DNA of 64,000 bases from assembly GCA_002342035.1 (NCBI GenBank), contig DDPE01000001.1, forward strand, positions 1 to 64,000. Direction: 5' to 3'. The notes under the pieces were generated by a model. The model saw only the letters and a program-made list of their open reading frames with translations, did no database searches and was not told the origin of the DNA. The DNA is from Asticcacaulis sp. UBA2476. GTDB lineage: Bacteria; Pseudomonadota; Alphaproteobacteria; Caulobacterales; Caulobacteraceae. The translations under genes and the position numbers were made by a program. Below are positions 1-8,844 of this stretch, one piece after another (within the stretch, counting starts at the first letter, position 1; each line of letters starts with the position of its first letter).

Positions 1-405
1 GGCACCATGATCGAACTGCCGCGGGCGGCTCTGCTGGCTGATCGGCTGGCGGAAACGGCGGAGTTTTTCTCCTTTGGGACCAACGACCTGACCCAGACGA
101 CTTACGGCATCAGCCGTGACGATTCGGGCCGGTTCCTCAATCCCTACATCGAAGCCGGTATTTTTGACAAAGACCCGTTTGTGACCCTGGATCAGGACGG
201 CGTCGGTGCGCTGATCAAGATGGCGGCCGAAAAGGGCAAGGCAACGCGCCCTGACATCAAGCTTGGCATCTGCGGTGAGCACGGCGGTGATCCGGCCTCG
301 ATCGAGTTCTGCCACAAGGCCGGTCTGAACTATGTGTCGTGTTCGCCTTACCGCGTGCCGGTCGCAAGGCTTGCGGCGGCACAGGCGGCGATCCGGAACG
401 CGTAA
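1..405 (+). CDS. ppdK: Pyruvate phosphate dikinase, C-terminal end (partial)
   Basis: The gene enters from the left edge; only the last 134 residues are present. Pyruvate phosphate dikinase interconverts pyruvate, ATP and phosphate with phosphoenolpyruvate, AMP and pyrophosphate in the cytoplasm. The visible part is the end of the PEP/pyruvate-binding TIM barrel. It contains SFGTNDLTQ and the signature GICGEHGGDP, whose cysteine (codon at 271-273) is the expected proton donor of this family. The closing CSPYRVPVARLAAAQAA is typical of PPDK rather than of PEP synthase or PTS enzyme I. A strong terminator follows directly. Assignment is firm although the swivelling and ATP-grasp domains lie outside the window. 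Confidence 0.93.
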   Translation, partial: GTMIELPRAALLADRLAETAEFFSFGTNDLTQTTYGISRDDSGRFLNPYIEAGIFDKDPFVTLDQDGVGALIKMAAEKGKATRPDIKLGICGEHGGDPASIEFCHKAGLNYVSCSPYRVPVARLAAAQAAIRNA

Positions 406-426
406 GCTTACCCAAACTACCGTTTA

Positions 427-457
427 AAATGCGTCGCCTTATGGCGGCGCATTTTTT
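427..457 (+). terminator. Rho-independent terminator after ppdK
   Basis: GCGTCGCC and GGCGGCGC pair around a TTAT loop, flanked by an A-T pair, and are followed by six T. It lies 22 bases after the ppdK stop and ends at the 3' end of the convergent acetyltransferase gene. Confidence 0.85.
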
Positions 458-989
458 ATGTGACGTTGAAAGCCTCGTGGTAGCGCACGACCCCGGCGGG
501 TATTTTGCTCGAAAACGGCAAGGCCATAAAATAGTCTGCAGGCACGCCGGTCAGAATCAGCTCATCACAACGCCTGAACCCAAAACGGTGATAATATTCA
601 GGCTCTCCCAACAGTACGCAGCCATTTGCGCCAATCGATTTTAACCTCTCAATGCCCGCACGGATTAGAGCGCTGCCTACACCGCGACCCTGATGTTGGG
701 GAAGAACCGCGACCGGCCCGAGTCCATACCAGCCCTTATCCTGATTGGCTATGCTCACAGGTGAAAAGGCGATATGGCCAATAATTTCAGAAGCTTCTTT
801 GGCAATAAGTGACACACTCAAAACACCGCCAGATCGCAGAGCCGTGATAATAGCCGCTTCATTATGTTGGGTGTGAGGGGCTGTTCTGAAGGCTTCGGTC
901 GTAAGGCGGCTAATGAGGTCAATATCTGTGACCTGCTCATCTCGAATGATCATGGTAGCGAATCCGCTGCTGGAAAAGGCGTGGCGCAT
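456..989 (-). CDS. GNAT family N-acetyltransferase (YhbS-like)
   Basis: A 177-residue single-domain Gcn5-related acetyltransferase. The acetyl-CoA binding motif A is clear: LGPVAVLPQHQGRGVGSALI, with the Q-x-x-G-x-G turn, followed by GFRRCDELILTGVP as in the YhbS branch (COG3153). The substrate cannot be told from sequence. The first Met gives an unusual serine-rich leader; Met13 (codon ending at 953) starts MIIRDEQVTDID, a more typical GNAT N-terminus, so the true start may be there. Neither start has a strong ribosome binding site. The gene stands alone, convergent with ppdK. Confidence 0.8.
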   Translation of the reverse strand: MRHAFSSSGFATMIIRDEQVTDIDLISRLTTEAFRTAPHTQHNEAAIITALRSGGVLSVSLIAKEASEIIGHIAFSPVSIANQDKGWYGLGPVAVLPQHQGRGVGSALIRAGIERLKSIGANGCVLLGEPEYYHRFGFRRCDELILTGVPADYFMALPFSSKIPAGVVRYHEAFNVT

Positions 990-1134
990 TTACCATAATG
1001 GCCAAAAGACGTTCCCGCCACTGGGGTAAAGTCTGGAAAATTACACATCCCTGCCGCAAAGGTCGGTTGTCTTATCACGTGTTTGGCCCTACATCATTAG
1101 GGTTAACGACGCGCGGACATAATACGGGGGTTAT

Positions 1135-1815
1135 ATGTCGTCACTTAAGGTCTGGGGGCTGGGGCTGATTGCGATGAGTATCATGGGCGCCGCGGGCGTG
1201 CATGATCGCTTACTGGCGATTGAAACCGGTATCCGCACGCAGGTTGACGATGCGCTCAAAGCCGAAGGTATCGACGATGTCGCTACCGTGGTTGACGGGC
1301 AGGCGGTTACCCTTAAACTTAAAGATGGCGCGACGCCGCCCGATGGCCGCCAAAGACTGCGCGATGCCAAATCGGTGGTGATGAGCCTCGATAACGGTTT
1401 GCCCGCCAACTATACCGACATTGATATTCCTGAGCTTGGGCCGCAGCGCGTCAGCCTGAAAGGGCAGGGCGGGCCGATATTCGGGCCGGTGACGCGGGTG
1501 ACCCTGACGCCGGTATCAGCGCGTGAACATGCCCCTGTGGTTATGACCGCGACGGACGAAGCGGCGGCTGAGGTGACGACTGAGGCCTTACCGGCGGCGA
1601 CCGGACGCGTGGCGACGGTGGTGACACAGGATGCGCCTCATCCGGCTCACAGGGCTGTGTCGGCAGCGGATGTGGCCACGGATAGCTATGGCCCGGCCCC
1701 TAAAAAGCCGGTTGTTCCCGCCTATATGCAAGATTTGCCGCCGAGCGAGAACAAGGGCAAGGTCATAACAACCGACTACCATGGTGACGATATATCGTCA
1801 CCGGACAATTCATAG
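1135..1815 (+). CDS. Membrane-anchored BON-like protein, function unknown
   Basis: A 226-residue protein with an N-terminal hydrophobic segment (about residues 5-22), then a small alpha/beta region (about 28-100: ETGIRTQVDDALKAEGI ... QAVTLKLKDG) that resembles the BON fold found at the start of some OmpA-like proteins. The rest is Ala/Pro/Thr-rich and probably disordered. No OmpA peptidoglycan-binding domain follows, so if it derives from such a protein it is a short form. A GGGGG ribosome binding site precedes the ATG. It heads a compact operon with a 30-residue gene and a helix-hairpin-helix protein, suggesting an envelope role. The BON assignment is by eye and tentative. Confidence 0.6.
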   Translation: MSSLKVWGLGLIAMSIMGAAGVHDRLLAIETGIRTQVDDALKAEGIDDVATVVDGQAVTLKLKDGATPPDGRQRLRDAKSVVMSLDNGLPANYTDIDIPELGPQRVSLKGQGGPIFGPVTRVTLTPVSAREHAPVVMTATDEAAAEVTTEALPAATGRVATVVTQDAPHPAHRAVSAADVATDSYGPAPKKPVVPAYMQDLPPSENKGKVITTDYHGDDISSPDNS

Positions 1816-1824
1816 GGGGCGGGG

Positions 1825-1917
1825 ATGCTTTATCTGATTTCAGAATTGCGCTGGTTTATTGTAGGGGCCGTTATGATCGGTTTCCTGACCGGGTTTCTGG
1901 CCCGTAAAGCCAGGTAG
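1825..1917 (+). CDS. Tiny membrane protein (30 residues)
   Basis: ATG to TAG gives 30 residues, with a central hydrophobic stretch (WFIVGAVMIGFLTGFLA) and a basic end (RKAR), as in a single-pass inner-membrane miniprotein. A purine-rich GGGGGCGGGG lies just upstream and the gene sits 9 bases after the BON-like gene and 9 bases before the next start, so it is placed as a middle cistron. No function is recognised. Being this short, it could be missed or be a chance frame, but spacing, Shine-Dalgarno and hydrophobic pattern all favour a real gene. Confidence 0.6.
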   Translation: MLYLISELRWFIVGAVMIGFLTGFLARKAR

Positions 1918-1926
1918 GGGGATATA

Positions 1927-2652
1927 ATGCAGGTCATGATGTTGCAGGCGGCGGTTTTATGTCTCATCGGGTTTCTGGTGGGCGGTGGGATCGGCTGGCT
2001 GGTGGCCGGTTCGGACAAGGCTGCGAAAAAGGCATCCCAAAGAGCCGCCAAGTCTCAGCCGGTGGCTAAGCCGTTTGTGGCGCATAACTGGGACTGGGAA
2101 ACACCTGCGAAAGCCGAAGCCGAGGTTGTGTCTGTACCCGTAGCCGAGCCAGTCAGAGCCGCGGCACCCGTTGTCGCGTTGTTTGAAACCCCATCTGCCG
2201 CTGAGGTATTTGAAACTCAGGTCTCCACCCCGATCGCATCACCCACCAGTGTGCCGGAAGTGGCGGTAGAGACCGAAATCGCTTATGAAGATCGCAGCGA
2301 CCGAGCCAGATTAGCAACCGCCGAATCGACACCCATATCGACCTTAGCGGTCATGACGCCGGATAGTGTGGCCGCGGCGGTGGTTCAGGCGGGCACCGGC
2401 CTTGAGCCCATGCGGTTATCGACCTCACAGGGGATGCCTGATGACCTGCATATCATTTCAGGCATCAGTCCGGCTCTGGAAAAGACCCTGAATGTTTTGG
2501 GGATCTATCATTTCTGGCAGGTCGCAAGCTGGACACCGGAAAATGTCGCCTGGCTGGCCCACCGGATCGACAATGGCGACCGCATCGCACGCGAAAACTG
2601 GATGGCGCAGGCCGCCCGTTTACAGCAGTCGCGTCTGGCAAAGTTAGCTTAG
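1927..2652 (+). CDS. Membrane protein with C-terminal helix-hairpin-helix domain
   Basis: This 241-residue protein has three parts: a glycine-rich transmembrane segment (about residues 5-27), a long low-complexity linker rich in Ala, Val, Glu and Pro (about 35-170), and a conserved C-terminal domain (about 173-238) beginning DDLHIISGISPALEKTLN. That pattern is the H3TH/helix-hairpin-helix module found in many proteobacterial proteins annotated as predicted 5' DNA nuclease-like (COG3743). It is a binding fold and does not by itself show nuclease activity. The start has a TAGGGGG ribosome binding site and is the third gene of the operon. A membrane-tethered domain of this kind could bind nucleic acid or a protein partner. 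Confidence 0.65.
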   Translation: MQVMMLQAAVLCLIGFLVGGGIGWLVAGSDKAAKKASQRAAKSQPVAKPFVAHNWDWETPAKAEAEVVSVPVAEPVRAAAPVVALFETPSAAEVFETQVSTPIASPTSVPEVAVETEIAYEDRSDRARLATAESTPISTLAVMTPDSVAAAVVQAGTGLEPMRLSTSQGMPDDLHIISGISPALEKTLNVLGIYHFWQVASWTPENVAWLAHRIDNGDRIARENWMAQAARLQQSRLAKLA

Positions 2653-3614
2653 CGTAAGGTCGGCAAACTTAGGCCCTGCGACGGGCTAAAGCGAAACTGA
2701 TCGCGGTTGTAGCTATAAAGTTCCGCCGGTCGTCCGCCGGTGTCATCCTTATAAACCCCCAGTGGCGTGACAAAGCCGGTGCGATCCAGCGCACGGCGAA
2801 AGTTTTGCTTATGCAGGTTCAGGCCGGTGATAGCCTCAAGTGCCCGTTGCAACTCTAGTAGAGTAAACCGCTCCGGCATAAGCTCAAAAATCACCGGGCG
2901 GTATTTGATCTTACCGCGCAGGCGTGACAGGCCGGTGGCGATGATACGGCGATGATCCGACATCATTTCATGGCCGCCGGTGCGTGGGTCCGGCGATTTG
3001 CCCTGATGACGGTGGGCTTCGGGGATCAGGCCAGCGTCGTATAACAATTCATACCGATCAAGGACGCGTTCTTCGTTCCAGTGGTCGAAATCTTCGGGAA
3101 ACAGGGTCTGGACACGCATCTGACGCACTGCCTGTTCCGGGTCTGCGACCGCCTTCACCCACTGATCCAGCACGGGCTTAAGCTGTTTAAAGCAGGCGGG
3201 TTCACCATCACGCCAATCTTCCCAGGGGAACAGTTCGCTGAAAGCCACCCACTCGGTTTTAAGACGGGTGTGAAAGGCCTTATCCGGCGTCAGGGCCAGA
3301 TAACCAAGCGATATAATCCGCTCGGCCTGCTGATCGGCGACGGCGTGACCTTCGGTGATGACGGGGGCATAGCGGCCATCATCGCCAAAGGTATAGAGCT
3401 GCTCGACATAGCCGATGGTAAAGCCGGTCTGTTCCGTCACAAACGCCCGCAGCGCCAGATCAAAGGTGCGATGGTTATGGGGCAGGAACGGCCCTGACGG
3501 CAGGGCCAGTTGCGGTCCGTCCTGACGCAGGCCGTCATAGGGCAGACACAGCACAAACGCCTGATGATCCCGGATGGTGACGACAACGGCGGACAGTTCG
3601 ATGACGAGGGACAC
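2649..3614 (-). CDS. NUDIX-fold protein with C-terminal winged helix (NrtR/COG4111-like)
   Basis: A 321-residue protein with an N-terminal NUDIX-like fold (about residues 1-150) and a C-terminal winged-helix domain (about 245-321: RFTLLELQRALEAITGLNL then NFRRALDRTGFV and TGGRPAELY). The C-terminal signature is that of NrtR-type regulators of NAD or nucleotide-sugar metabolism. The NUDIX box is degenerate: where REXXEEXG is expected there is RAFVTEQTG, so hydrolysis is unlikely and ligand sensing more likely. It lies 13 bases downstream of the HD hydrolase gene and is probably cotranscribed. The stop overlaps the end of the convergent gene at 2652 by four bases. Confidence 0.7.
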   Translation of the reverse strand: MSLVIELSAVVVTIRDHQAFVLCLPYDGLRQDGPQLALPSGPFLPHNHRTFDLALRAFVTEQTGFTIGYVEQLYTFGDDGRYAPVITEGHAVADQQAERIISLGYLALTPDKAFHTRLKTEWVAFSELFPWEDWRDGEPACFKQLKPVLDQWVKAVADPEQAVRQMRVQTLFPEDFDHWNEERVLDRYELLYDAGLIPEAHRHQGKSPDPRTGGHEMMSDHRRIIATGLSRLRGKIKYRPVIFELMPERFTLLELQRALEAITGLNLHKQNFRRALDRTGFVTPLGVYKDDTGGRPAELYSYNRDQFRFSPSQGLSLPTLR

Positions 3615-3627
3615 TGAAAACCTCCGG

Positions 3628-4245
3628 TCAGGCGTTCAGCATTGCACTAAGCTGGTTGAACCTGTCAATGAAGCGGGTCTTGGCGGTCAGGCAGTCCCAG
3701 GCATTTAAGCTCAGCGTATAACCCTCCGGTGGATGACCGAAAAAGGTCCGCGCCTCATCGGGGGAGAATCCGACCAGTTGCGTGGCCTCGAAATAGGCGC
3801 AGGCGTGATCGGCCTGCTTGATCAGGACCTTGATCTCTTTGGGCATCAGGGCGGGCAAGCCAAAGCGGATGTGGATGGCCTGTTCCAGATGATCTTCAAA
3901 CCGGCGATAGTCAAAACCAAGGGCGGCCTTAAACGGCGAAATCATATCGCCGATCACATATTCCGGCGCATCATGCAAGAGCGCCATCAGCCGCCATTTG
4001 GTCTCAAGATCCGGGACGATATGGGCGCAGATGTCTTCGACAATCAGACTATGCTGAGCTACGCTGAAGCCGTGGTCGCCCACGGTCTGGCCGTTCCAGC
4101 GAGCAACCCGCGCAAGGCCCAGCGCGATATCTTCGATTTCTATATCGATCGCCGCTGGATCGAGCAGATCAAGTCTGCGGCCGGACAACATGCGCTGCCA
4201 GGCACGGGGCGGTAATTTCGTAGCGGTTTTACGGGCTTTGGTCAT
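3628..4245 (-). CDS. HD-domain hydrolase (YfbR-like)
   Basis: A 205-residue cytoplasmic HD-superfamily phosphohydrolase. Metal ligands are visible: His in VGDHGFSVAQHS, the His-Asp doublet in ALLHDAPEYVIGDM, and the distal Asp in KQADHACAYFEA. The pattern and length fit the YfbR/COG1896 group, whose studied members are 5'-deoxynucleotidases. It leads the two-gene operon with the NUDIX/winged-helix protein, which suggests a nucleotide-related role for both. Substrate not determined here. Confidence 0.75.
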   Translation of the reverse strand: MTKARKTATKLPPRAWQRMLSGRRLDLLDPAAIDIEIEDIALGLARVARWNGQTVGDHGFSVAQHSLIVEDICAHIVPDLETKWRLMALLHDAPEYVIGDMISPFKAALGFDYRRFEDHLEQAIHIRFGLPALMPKEIKVLIKQADHACAYFEATQLVGFSPDEARTFFGHPPEGYTLSLNAWDCLTAKTRFIDRFNQLSAMLNA

Positions 4246-4371
4246 GTCAAGTGGTAGAGACGTGTTCGGGGAAAACGGATCATGGGGTGAAACTGTCGCA
4301 TCGCCTTTTTAGGGCTAAAGGTTTATAATCGGAGCATAAAGTTGAAACTGTGCACATAAAAGGAGTTTGCT

Positions 4372-5205
4372 ATGACAAATGCCAACACAGGTCACTCAGG
4401 CTGGGCCCGCATCAGTGTATTGTTGTCGGGGGCTGACTCTGAGCGTGTGCCGCTTGAGGTGGGGCTTGAGATCGCGAAATCCTTTGATGCACAGCTAAAT
4501 GCCCTGTTTGCGCCGCCCGATCCGGCGGAACTGGCGCCGTGGCTGGGCGAAGGGTTCATGGGCACGGTGCAGGTGTCGGCTATGGAAAGCCTGAAATCGA
4601 TCGCCGAAGACTCAGAAGCCGTGGCGCGAGCGCAATTTGCCGCTCTCGACTATGCTTCTAAGTCGTTTTACGCCCTGAAATCACCGGTGTGGCAGGATCT
4701 GGCCTGCGAGACGCGCCTGTCCGACCTCATGGTATTCGGGGCCGACAGCGCCAAGGGGCAGGGCTTGTTGGCCGAAGCCTTTACGCAGGTGCTGATGGAA
4801 GAACGCACCGGGGTGTTCATCGCCCGTCAGGCGCTGGATCTTAACGGGACGGCTATCGTCGCCTGGGATGGCAAAGAACCGTCTTCACGGGCCGCCCGCC
4901 GAGCGGTGCCGCTGCTGAAACAAGCCGGAAAGGTCGTGGTTATAGGCGCACCGATCGGCGACCGTCCGGTCGATCTGAACCGTCTGGTCAATTACTACGG
5001 TGCGCACGGCATTACGGCTGAGGTTGAGCTTTTGCCCAAGAGCGGGGATATTGTCGGCGCTCTGGTGGATACCAATGTCCGCCACAACGCGGCCTTCATG
5101 GTGGCGGGCGCGTTCGGTCATTCACGCTTACGCGAATTTGCCTTTGGCGGCACGACCCGCGCGCTGTTGCAGAATACGACGCTTAATCTCTATATGGCGC
5201 ATTAA
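4372..5205 (+). CDS. Universal stress protein (UspA family)
   Basis: A 277-residue protein built as two USP-like halves, a longer form than the 140-residue single-domain proteins. The second half carries the nucleotide-binding signature GAFGHSRLREFAFGG followed by TTR, matching the G-x2-G-x9-G(S/T) loop. The first half (1-150) keeps the fold pattern but not this motif. An AAGGAG ribosome binding site precedes the ATG by 7 bases. The gene is a single transcription unit whose last 4 bases overlap the convergent flmG-like gene. Its role in stress is inferred from the family. Confidence 0.85.
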   Translation: MTNANTGHSGWARISVLLSGADSERVPLEVGLEIAKSFDAQLNALFAPPDPAELAPWLGEGFMGTVQVSAMESLKSIAEDSEAVARAQFAALDYASKSFYALKSPVWQDLACETRLSDLMVFGADSAKGQGLLAEAFTQVLMEERTGVFIARQALDLNGTAIVAWDGKEPSSRAARRAVPLLKQAGKVVVIGAPIGDRPVDLNRLVNYYGAHGITAEVELLPKSGDIVGALVDTNVRHNAAFMVAGAFGHSRLREFAFGGTTRALLQNTTLNLYMAH

Positions 5206-6842
5206 AAAGATGCGCGTAATAAAGCAATGAGTTTGGTGAGCGCCTGATCGACGCGGGCCATGACCTCATCCCATGAGGTCAGGTCGCGCGGCATAAAGGC
5301 TGTGGTCGCTGGATACCACGGATAATGGCCTTGCCCCATCTGAACCCAGTTGTTCGGTGAGGTTATGATCCATGTCCGTGCCCCTGCGGCGGCCGCGATA
5401 TTGGTGGTGGCATTGGCTGGACCCAAGGTCAGGTCAAGCGCACAGGTCAGCGCACACAAATCATCGAGATCGTCCTTTAGGTCAATGTCGGGTGGCGTGA
5501 TGATCGGGAGCCCGCGGGCGGCGGCCGCGTCAAGCTCGGCGCGCGCATCGCCATATTGCAGGGAAATTACGGTGATATCTTCTCGCCGCAGCAGGATTTC
5601 CCAGTCATCGAACGGCGAGTAATAGCGCTCGCGGATGATATCGGTTTTTAAGCTTTTCCACAAAATACCGACCTTGGGGCGGTTATCCAGACTGTCCAGC
5701 CATGCCCGCCAGTGCTCTACGCGTGCCGGGTCGGGCTTGAGATAGGCGTTGTGTGCCGGAAAATCGGCAGGGGTTGGCCGGTAGGTGGCGCAAAAATCGG
5801 CCATCAGGGCCCAGTGATCGATAGGCGTTTGCGATTCATCGAAGCCGTCAAAATGGCGGCTGATGCGGCCATCTTCCCGCCGGGTACGGTGGGCATAGAC
5901 TTTGGCTTTGGGAAAGGCGCGCTGAAATAGACTGCGAAGGCGCGGTTCAACCCCAATGATCAGCAGGCATTCATCACCCAGATCGCGAATGACATCGGGC
6001 AAAAGCGTGCCGAACAGGATTTCATCGCCCAGTCCCTGTTCCGCCGATACAAACAGACGCTTTCCCGCCAAAGCTTGGCCGGGTTGCCAGCGCGAGGCCT
6101 TGAATGGGTAATGGACTTCCATCGCCGTGCCGGTTTTGTGGCGGGCTTCATACAGCGGCCAGGCGATGTCGGTTTTTCCGGCGCACAGGGCAATCTGCGC
6201 GGTCGTCAGGCGCACGCTGGCGATATTGGACGGATCGGAAAAACCGTCGATACAGGCGTTTAGGTCGCTCAGACTGCTGTCAAAATCGCCAAGTTCGGCA
6301 TGGGCAATGCCGCGGTGGAAGCGGGCCTGATGGTTGTCCGGATCAAGCCGCAGGGCCTCATCGAAAAAGGTCAGGGCGGTGTGCGGGTCGTTCTTCGCGT
6401 TGACCACCGTACCCAGCACATTCCACAGTTCGCTGTCTTCGGGATTGGTGCCGAGGGCGGCTTTCAGTCCATCGATAGCGGCATCATATTTCATCTGCTG
6501 GCGCTGGCTGGCGGCCAGACCGGCGATCGCGGTCACGTTGTCCGGTTCGGACTGAACCACGAAACTGTATAGCTTCTCGGCCATGTCCATCTGATCCAGC
6601 CGAAAGGCCAATCGCGCCAGATCCTGCACAATATCAGACGGCGGTGGTGACGGCAGGCGGGCCAGCAAAGCCTGATAGGTATCAAAAGCTTCGGGCAGGC
6701 GATTCTGCCGCTCCAGTGCCAGCGCCAGATAGCGCCTGACCTCCGTATCATCGGGCTTTAGCGACAGATGCACCCGCGCCAGAGCCTCGGCCCTGACCCA
6801 ATCTCCGGCGGCGATACTGGCGGTTAAGGCGTCTGGGCTCAT
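5202..6842 (-). CDS. flmG: FlmG-like TPR/glycosyltransferase, paralogue 1
   Basis: A 546-residue modular protein: TPR helices over about residues 1-200 (repeats such as AIAGLAASQRQQMKYDAAIDG and DPDNHQARFHRGIAHAELGD) and a GT-B-like C-terminal half with VSAEQGLGDEILFGTLLPD, VGILWKSL, RYYSPF and LGPANATTNIAAAAGA. This architecture, next to flbT, flaF and flagellins, matches Caulobacter FlmG, whose TPR part binds flagellins and whose catalytic part attaches pseudaminic acid. The start overlaps the stop of the upstream paralogue in an ATGA, so the two are probably translationally coupled. Two such genes in tandem imply substrate division or redundancy. Sugar donor and targets are not shown by sequence. 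Confidence 0.72.
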   Translation of the reverse strand: MSPDALTASIAAGDWVRAEALARVHLSLKPDDTEVRRYLALALERQNRLPEAFDTYQALLARLPSPPPSDIVQDLARLAFRLDQMDMAEKLYSFVVQSEPDNVTAIAGLAASQRQQMKYDAAIDGLKAALGTNPEDSELWNVLGTVVNAKNDPHTALTFFDEALRLDPDNHQARFHRGIAHAELGDFDSSLSDLNACIDGFSDPSNIASVRLTTAQIALCAGKTDIAWPLYEARHKTGTAMEVHYPFKASRWQPGQALAGKRLFVSAEQGLGDEILFGTLLPDVIRDLGDECLLIIGVEPRLRSLFQRAFPKAKVYAHRTRREDGRISRHFDGFDESQTPIDHWALMADFCATYRPTPADFPAHNAYLKPDPARVEHWRAWLDSLDNRPKVGILWKSLKTDIIRERYYSPFDDWEILLRREDITVISLQYGDARAELDAAAARGLPIITPPDIDLKDDLDDLCALTCALDLTLGPANATTNIAAAAGARTWIITSPNNWVQMGQGHYPWYPATTAFMPRDLTSWDEVMARVDQALTKLIALLRASF

Positions 6843-8683
6843 GCGGGTTGAACATGTGCCTTGGCGGGGATCAGATCGTTGATCAGAGCCTGCTTCATCT
6901 GACCCAGCGCATCCCCCCAGTCATTGAGCACAGCGGGGGCAAACACACGGGCGGTCGGGTAGAACGGGTAATGATCGGTGCCCAGACACAGCCAGGCGCT
7001 GCGGAACGGTATCGACATCCAGATCGTCGCACCCGCTCCGGCGGCGATATTGCTGGTGGCGTTGGAGGGACCCATGACGGTATCAAGCGCGCAACACAGG
7101 GCACATAGGTCGTCAAGATCAGCTTTCAGGTCAATGCCCGGCGGGTTCCAGATGCGTAAACCCGACGCTTCGGCTTCGGCCAGTTCGGCGGTGACATCGC
7201 CGTATTGAAGGTTGACGAACGTAACACCCTCAGTGGCGATAACCTCTTTCCAGGTCTCAAACGGCGAATAATAACGATCGCGGCGGGAGTGTTTAATCAA
7301 TGATTTCCATAGGATGCCCGCCTTGGGCTCAGGCCCCAGCTTATCCAGTTCGGCGCGCCAGTAAGCGACCCGATCCGGGTCTGGCGTCAGGAAAACATTT
7401 GTGGCCGGAAAATCACTCAGCGACCGGCGGTATCGTTTCAGCAAATCGCCCATCATCGCCCAGCAATCGATGCTGCCCGCGTCGGTCAGGTCGGGGAACA
7501 GGCGCACCACCCGGCCTTTGTGCTTGGTGGTGTGATGTTTAATAACGCTGGCGTCGGGAAAGGAGCGCGCAAACAGGCTGACCAAACGCGGCTCAACGGC
7601 AATGGTAAGCTTCCCGTCCGGGCCGATATCGCGGATCAGATCGGGCAGGAGCGAGGCAAACAGCACCTCATCCCCAAGCCCCTGTTCGGCGGACACAAGG
7701 ACATGCTTACCCGCCACATCAGTATCAGGCGTCCATTTGGGCCGGTCGATCAGGAAAAGGATCTTCTCAGGTGTGCCTTCCTTGATGCGACCGTCATAAT
7801 AGTCCCAGGCCACATCGAAATTATTGAGTACAGCATTAATAAACGTGATCGACAGGCGGCAAGTATATATATTGAGCGGATCATCAAACAGCGGCAGGGC
7901 CCGCATCAGATGCTCCAACGCCTGCTCATAATGCCCCAAAAGCCCCAGTGCATTGCCCAGATTATAGAGCGCATGGACGTGTTTGGGGTTGAATTTCAGG
8001 GCTTCCTGATAAAAGATGATCGAGGTATCGACGTCGCCCTGAGTGTTGACGACGGTGCCCAGCGCATTCCACAGTTGCGGGTCCTGCGGGTTCAGGCCTA
8101 TGGCGGTACGTAAGACCTCAATGGCGTCCTCATACCGGCTGGCTTCGCGCAGGGCGGTCGCCAGATTGTTGGCCGCTTCGGTATTGTCGGGCTCGATCCG
8201 AAGCACGAAAGTGAAGAATTTTTCGGCGATATCCGGATATTCCATCCGCACTGCCAGCCGTCCTAGGTCATTGGTGACCGGAACATTGTTGGGCATGAGC
8301 CTAAGGGCGGCTTCGTAACAGGCAAACGCCCCTGCCAGATCGCCTGATTTTTCGCGCGATATGGCTAAGATATGCCAGGCTTCGCCGCTTTTTTCATCAA
8401 CCTCCAGCGCCTGAATGGCCAGTTGCGCGCCCGCCTGCCAGTCGCTTTTTTTCAGGGCGGTCAAGGCGGCCTTAAGCAACGTCAGGGTTTGTTTCAGGCG
8501 GGCATGATCGGCGGCGACATCAAGCCGTGCCAGGGCTGCGCGGGAACTGGCATCGCCCAGAAGCGACGATGAGGGACGCATATCAAACGCCGGAACAAAC
8601 GCAGGCGCGTCATCAGTTATACCACTTGCCGCCAGTGGATTTGGCTGTGGTGGCGGGTTTTGCTCAAAGCTACGCTTAACCAT
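6839..8683 (-). CDS. flmG: FlmG-like TPR/glycosyltransferase, paralogue 2
   Basis: Taken from the ATG at 8681-8683 (614 residues, MVKRSFEQ) because GGAG lies six bases before it; an in-frame ATG ending at 8707 would add eight residues but has no ribosome binding site. After a Pro-rich leader there are TPR repeats (about residues 75-290, for example AWHILAISREKSGDLAGAFA and NPKHVHALYNLGNALGLLGH), then the GT-B-like domain with VSAEQGLGDEVLFASLLPD, AGILWKSL, DRYYSPF, LQYGDV and MGPSNATSNIAAGAGA. It is the upstream gene of a pair with a shorter paralogue and is divergent from flbT. By analogy with Caulobacter FlmG it should glycosylate flagellins in the cytoplasm before export. Confidence 0.75.
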   Translation of the reverse strand: MVKRSFEQNPPPQPNPLAASGITDDAPAFVPAFDMRPSSSLLGDASSRAALARLDVAADHARLKQTLTLLKAALTALKKSDWQAGAQLAIQALEVDEKSGEAWHILAISREKSGDLAGAFACYEAALRLMPNNVPVTNDLGRLAVRMEYPDIAEKFFTFVLRIEPDNTEAANNLATALREASRYEDAIEVLRTAIGLNPQDPQLWNALGTVVNTQGDVDTSIIFYQEALKFNPKHVHALYNLGNALGLLGHYEQALEHLMRALPLFDDPLNIYTCRLSITFINAVLNNFDVAWDYYDGRIKEGTPEKILFLIDRPKWTPDTDVAGKHVLVSAEQGLGDEVLFASLLPDLIRDIGPDGKLTIAVEPRLVSLFARSFPDASVIKHHTTKHKGRVVRLFPDLTDAGSIDCWAMMGDLLKRYRRSLSDFPATNVFLTPDPDRVAYWRAELDKLGPEPKAGILWKSLIKHSRRDRYYSPFETWKEVIATEGVTFVNLQYGDVTAELAEAEASGLRIWNPPGIDLKADLDDLCALCCALDTVMGPSNATSNIAAGAGATIWMSIPFRSAWLCLGTDHYPFYPTARVFAPAVLNDWGDALGQMKQALINDLIPAKAHVQPA

Positions 8684-8844
8684 GACTAGCTCCGCGGGGT
8701 TTGTCATGGCAGTGTGGATACAGGGATTCGCCTTAAGCCCGTCTTTAAATTACGATTTTGGGACAGCGTGAACCTGATATTAACCCGGTCGGGGGTAGAA
8801 CCTGAAAAGATTCGCACCGGCTTCAAGTGTAAGGAAAGCCTTTC

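Noticed and set aside
4246..4371. FNR/FixK box upstream of the universal stress gene
   Set aside because: TTGAAACTGTGC lacks the matching TCAA half-site.
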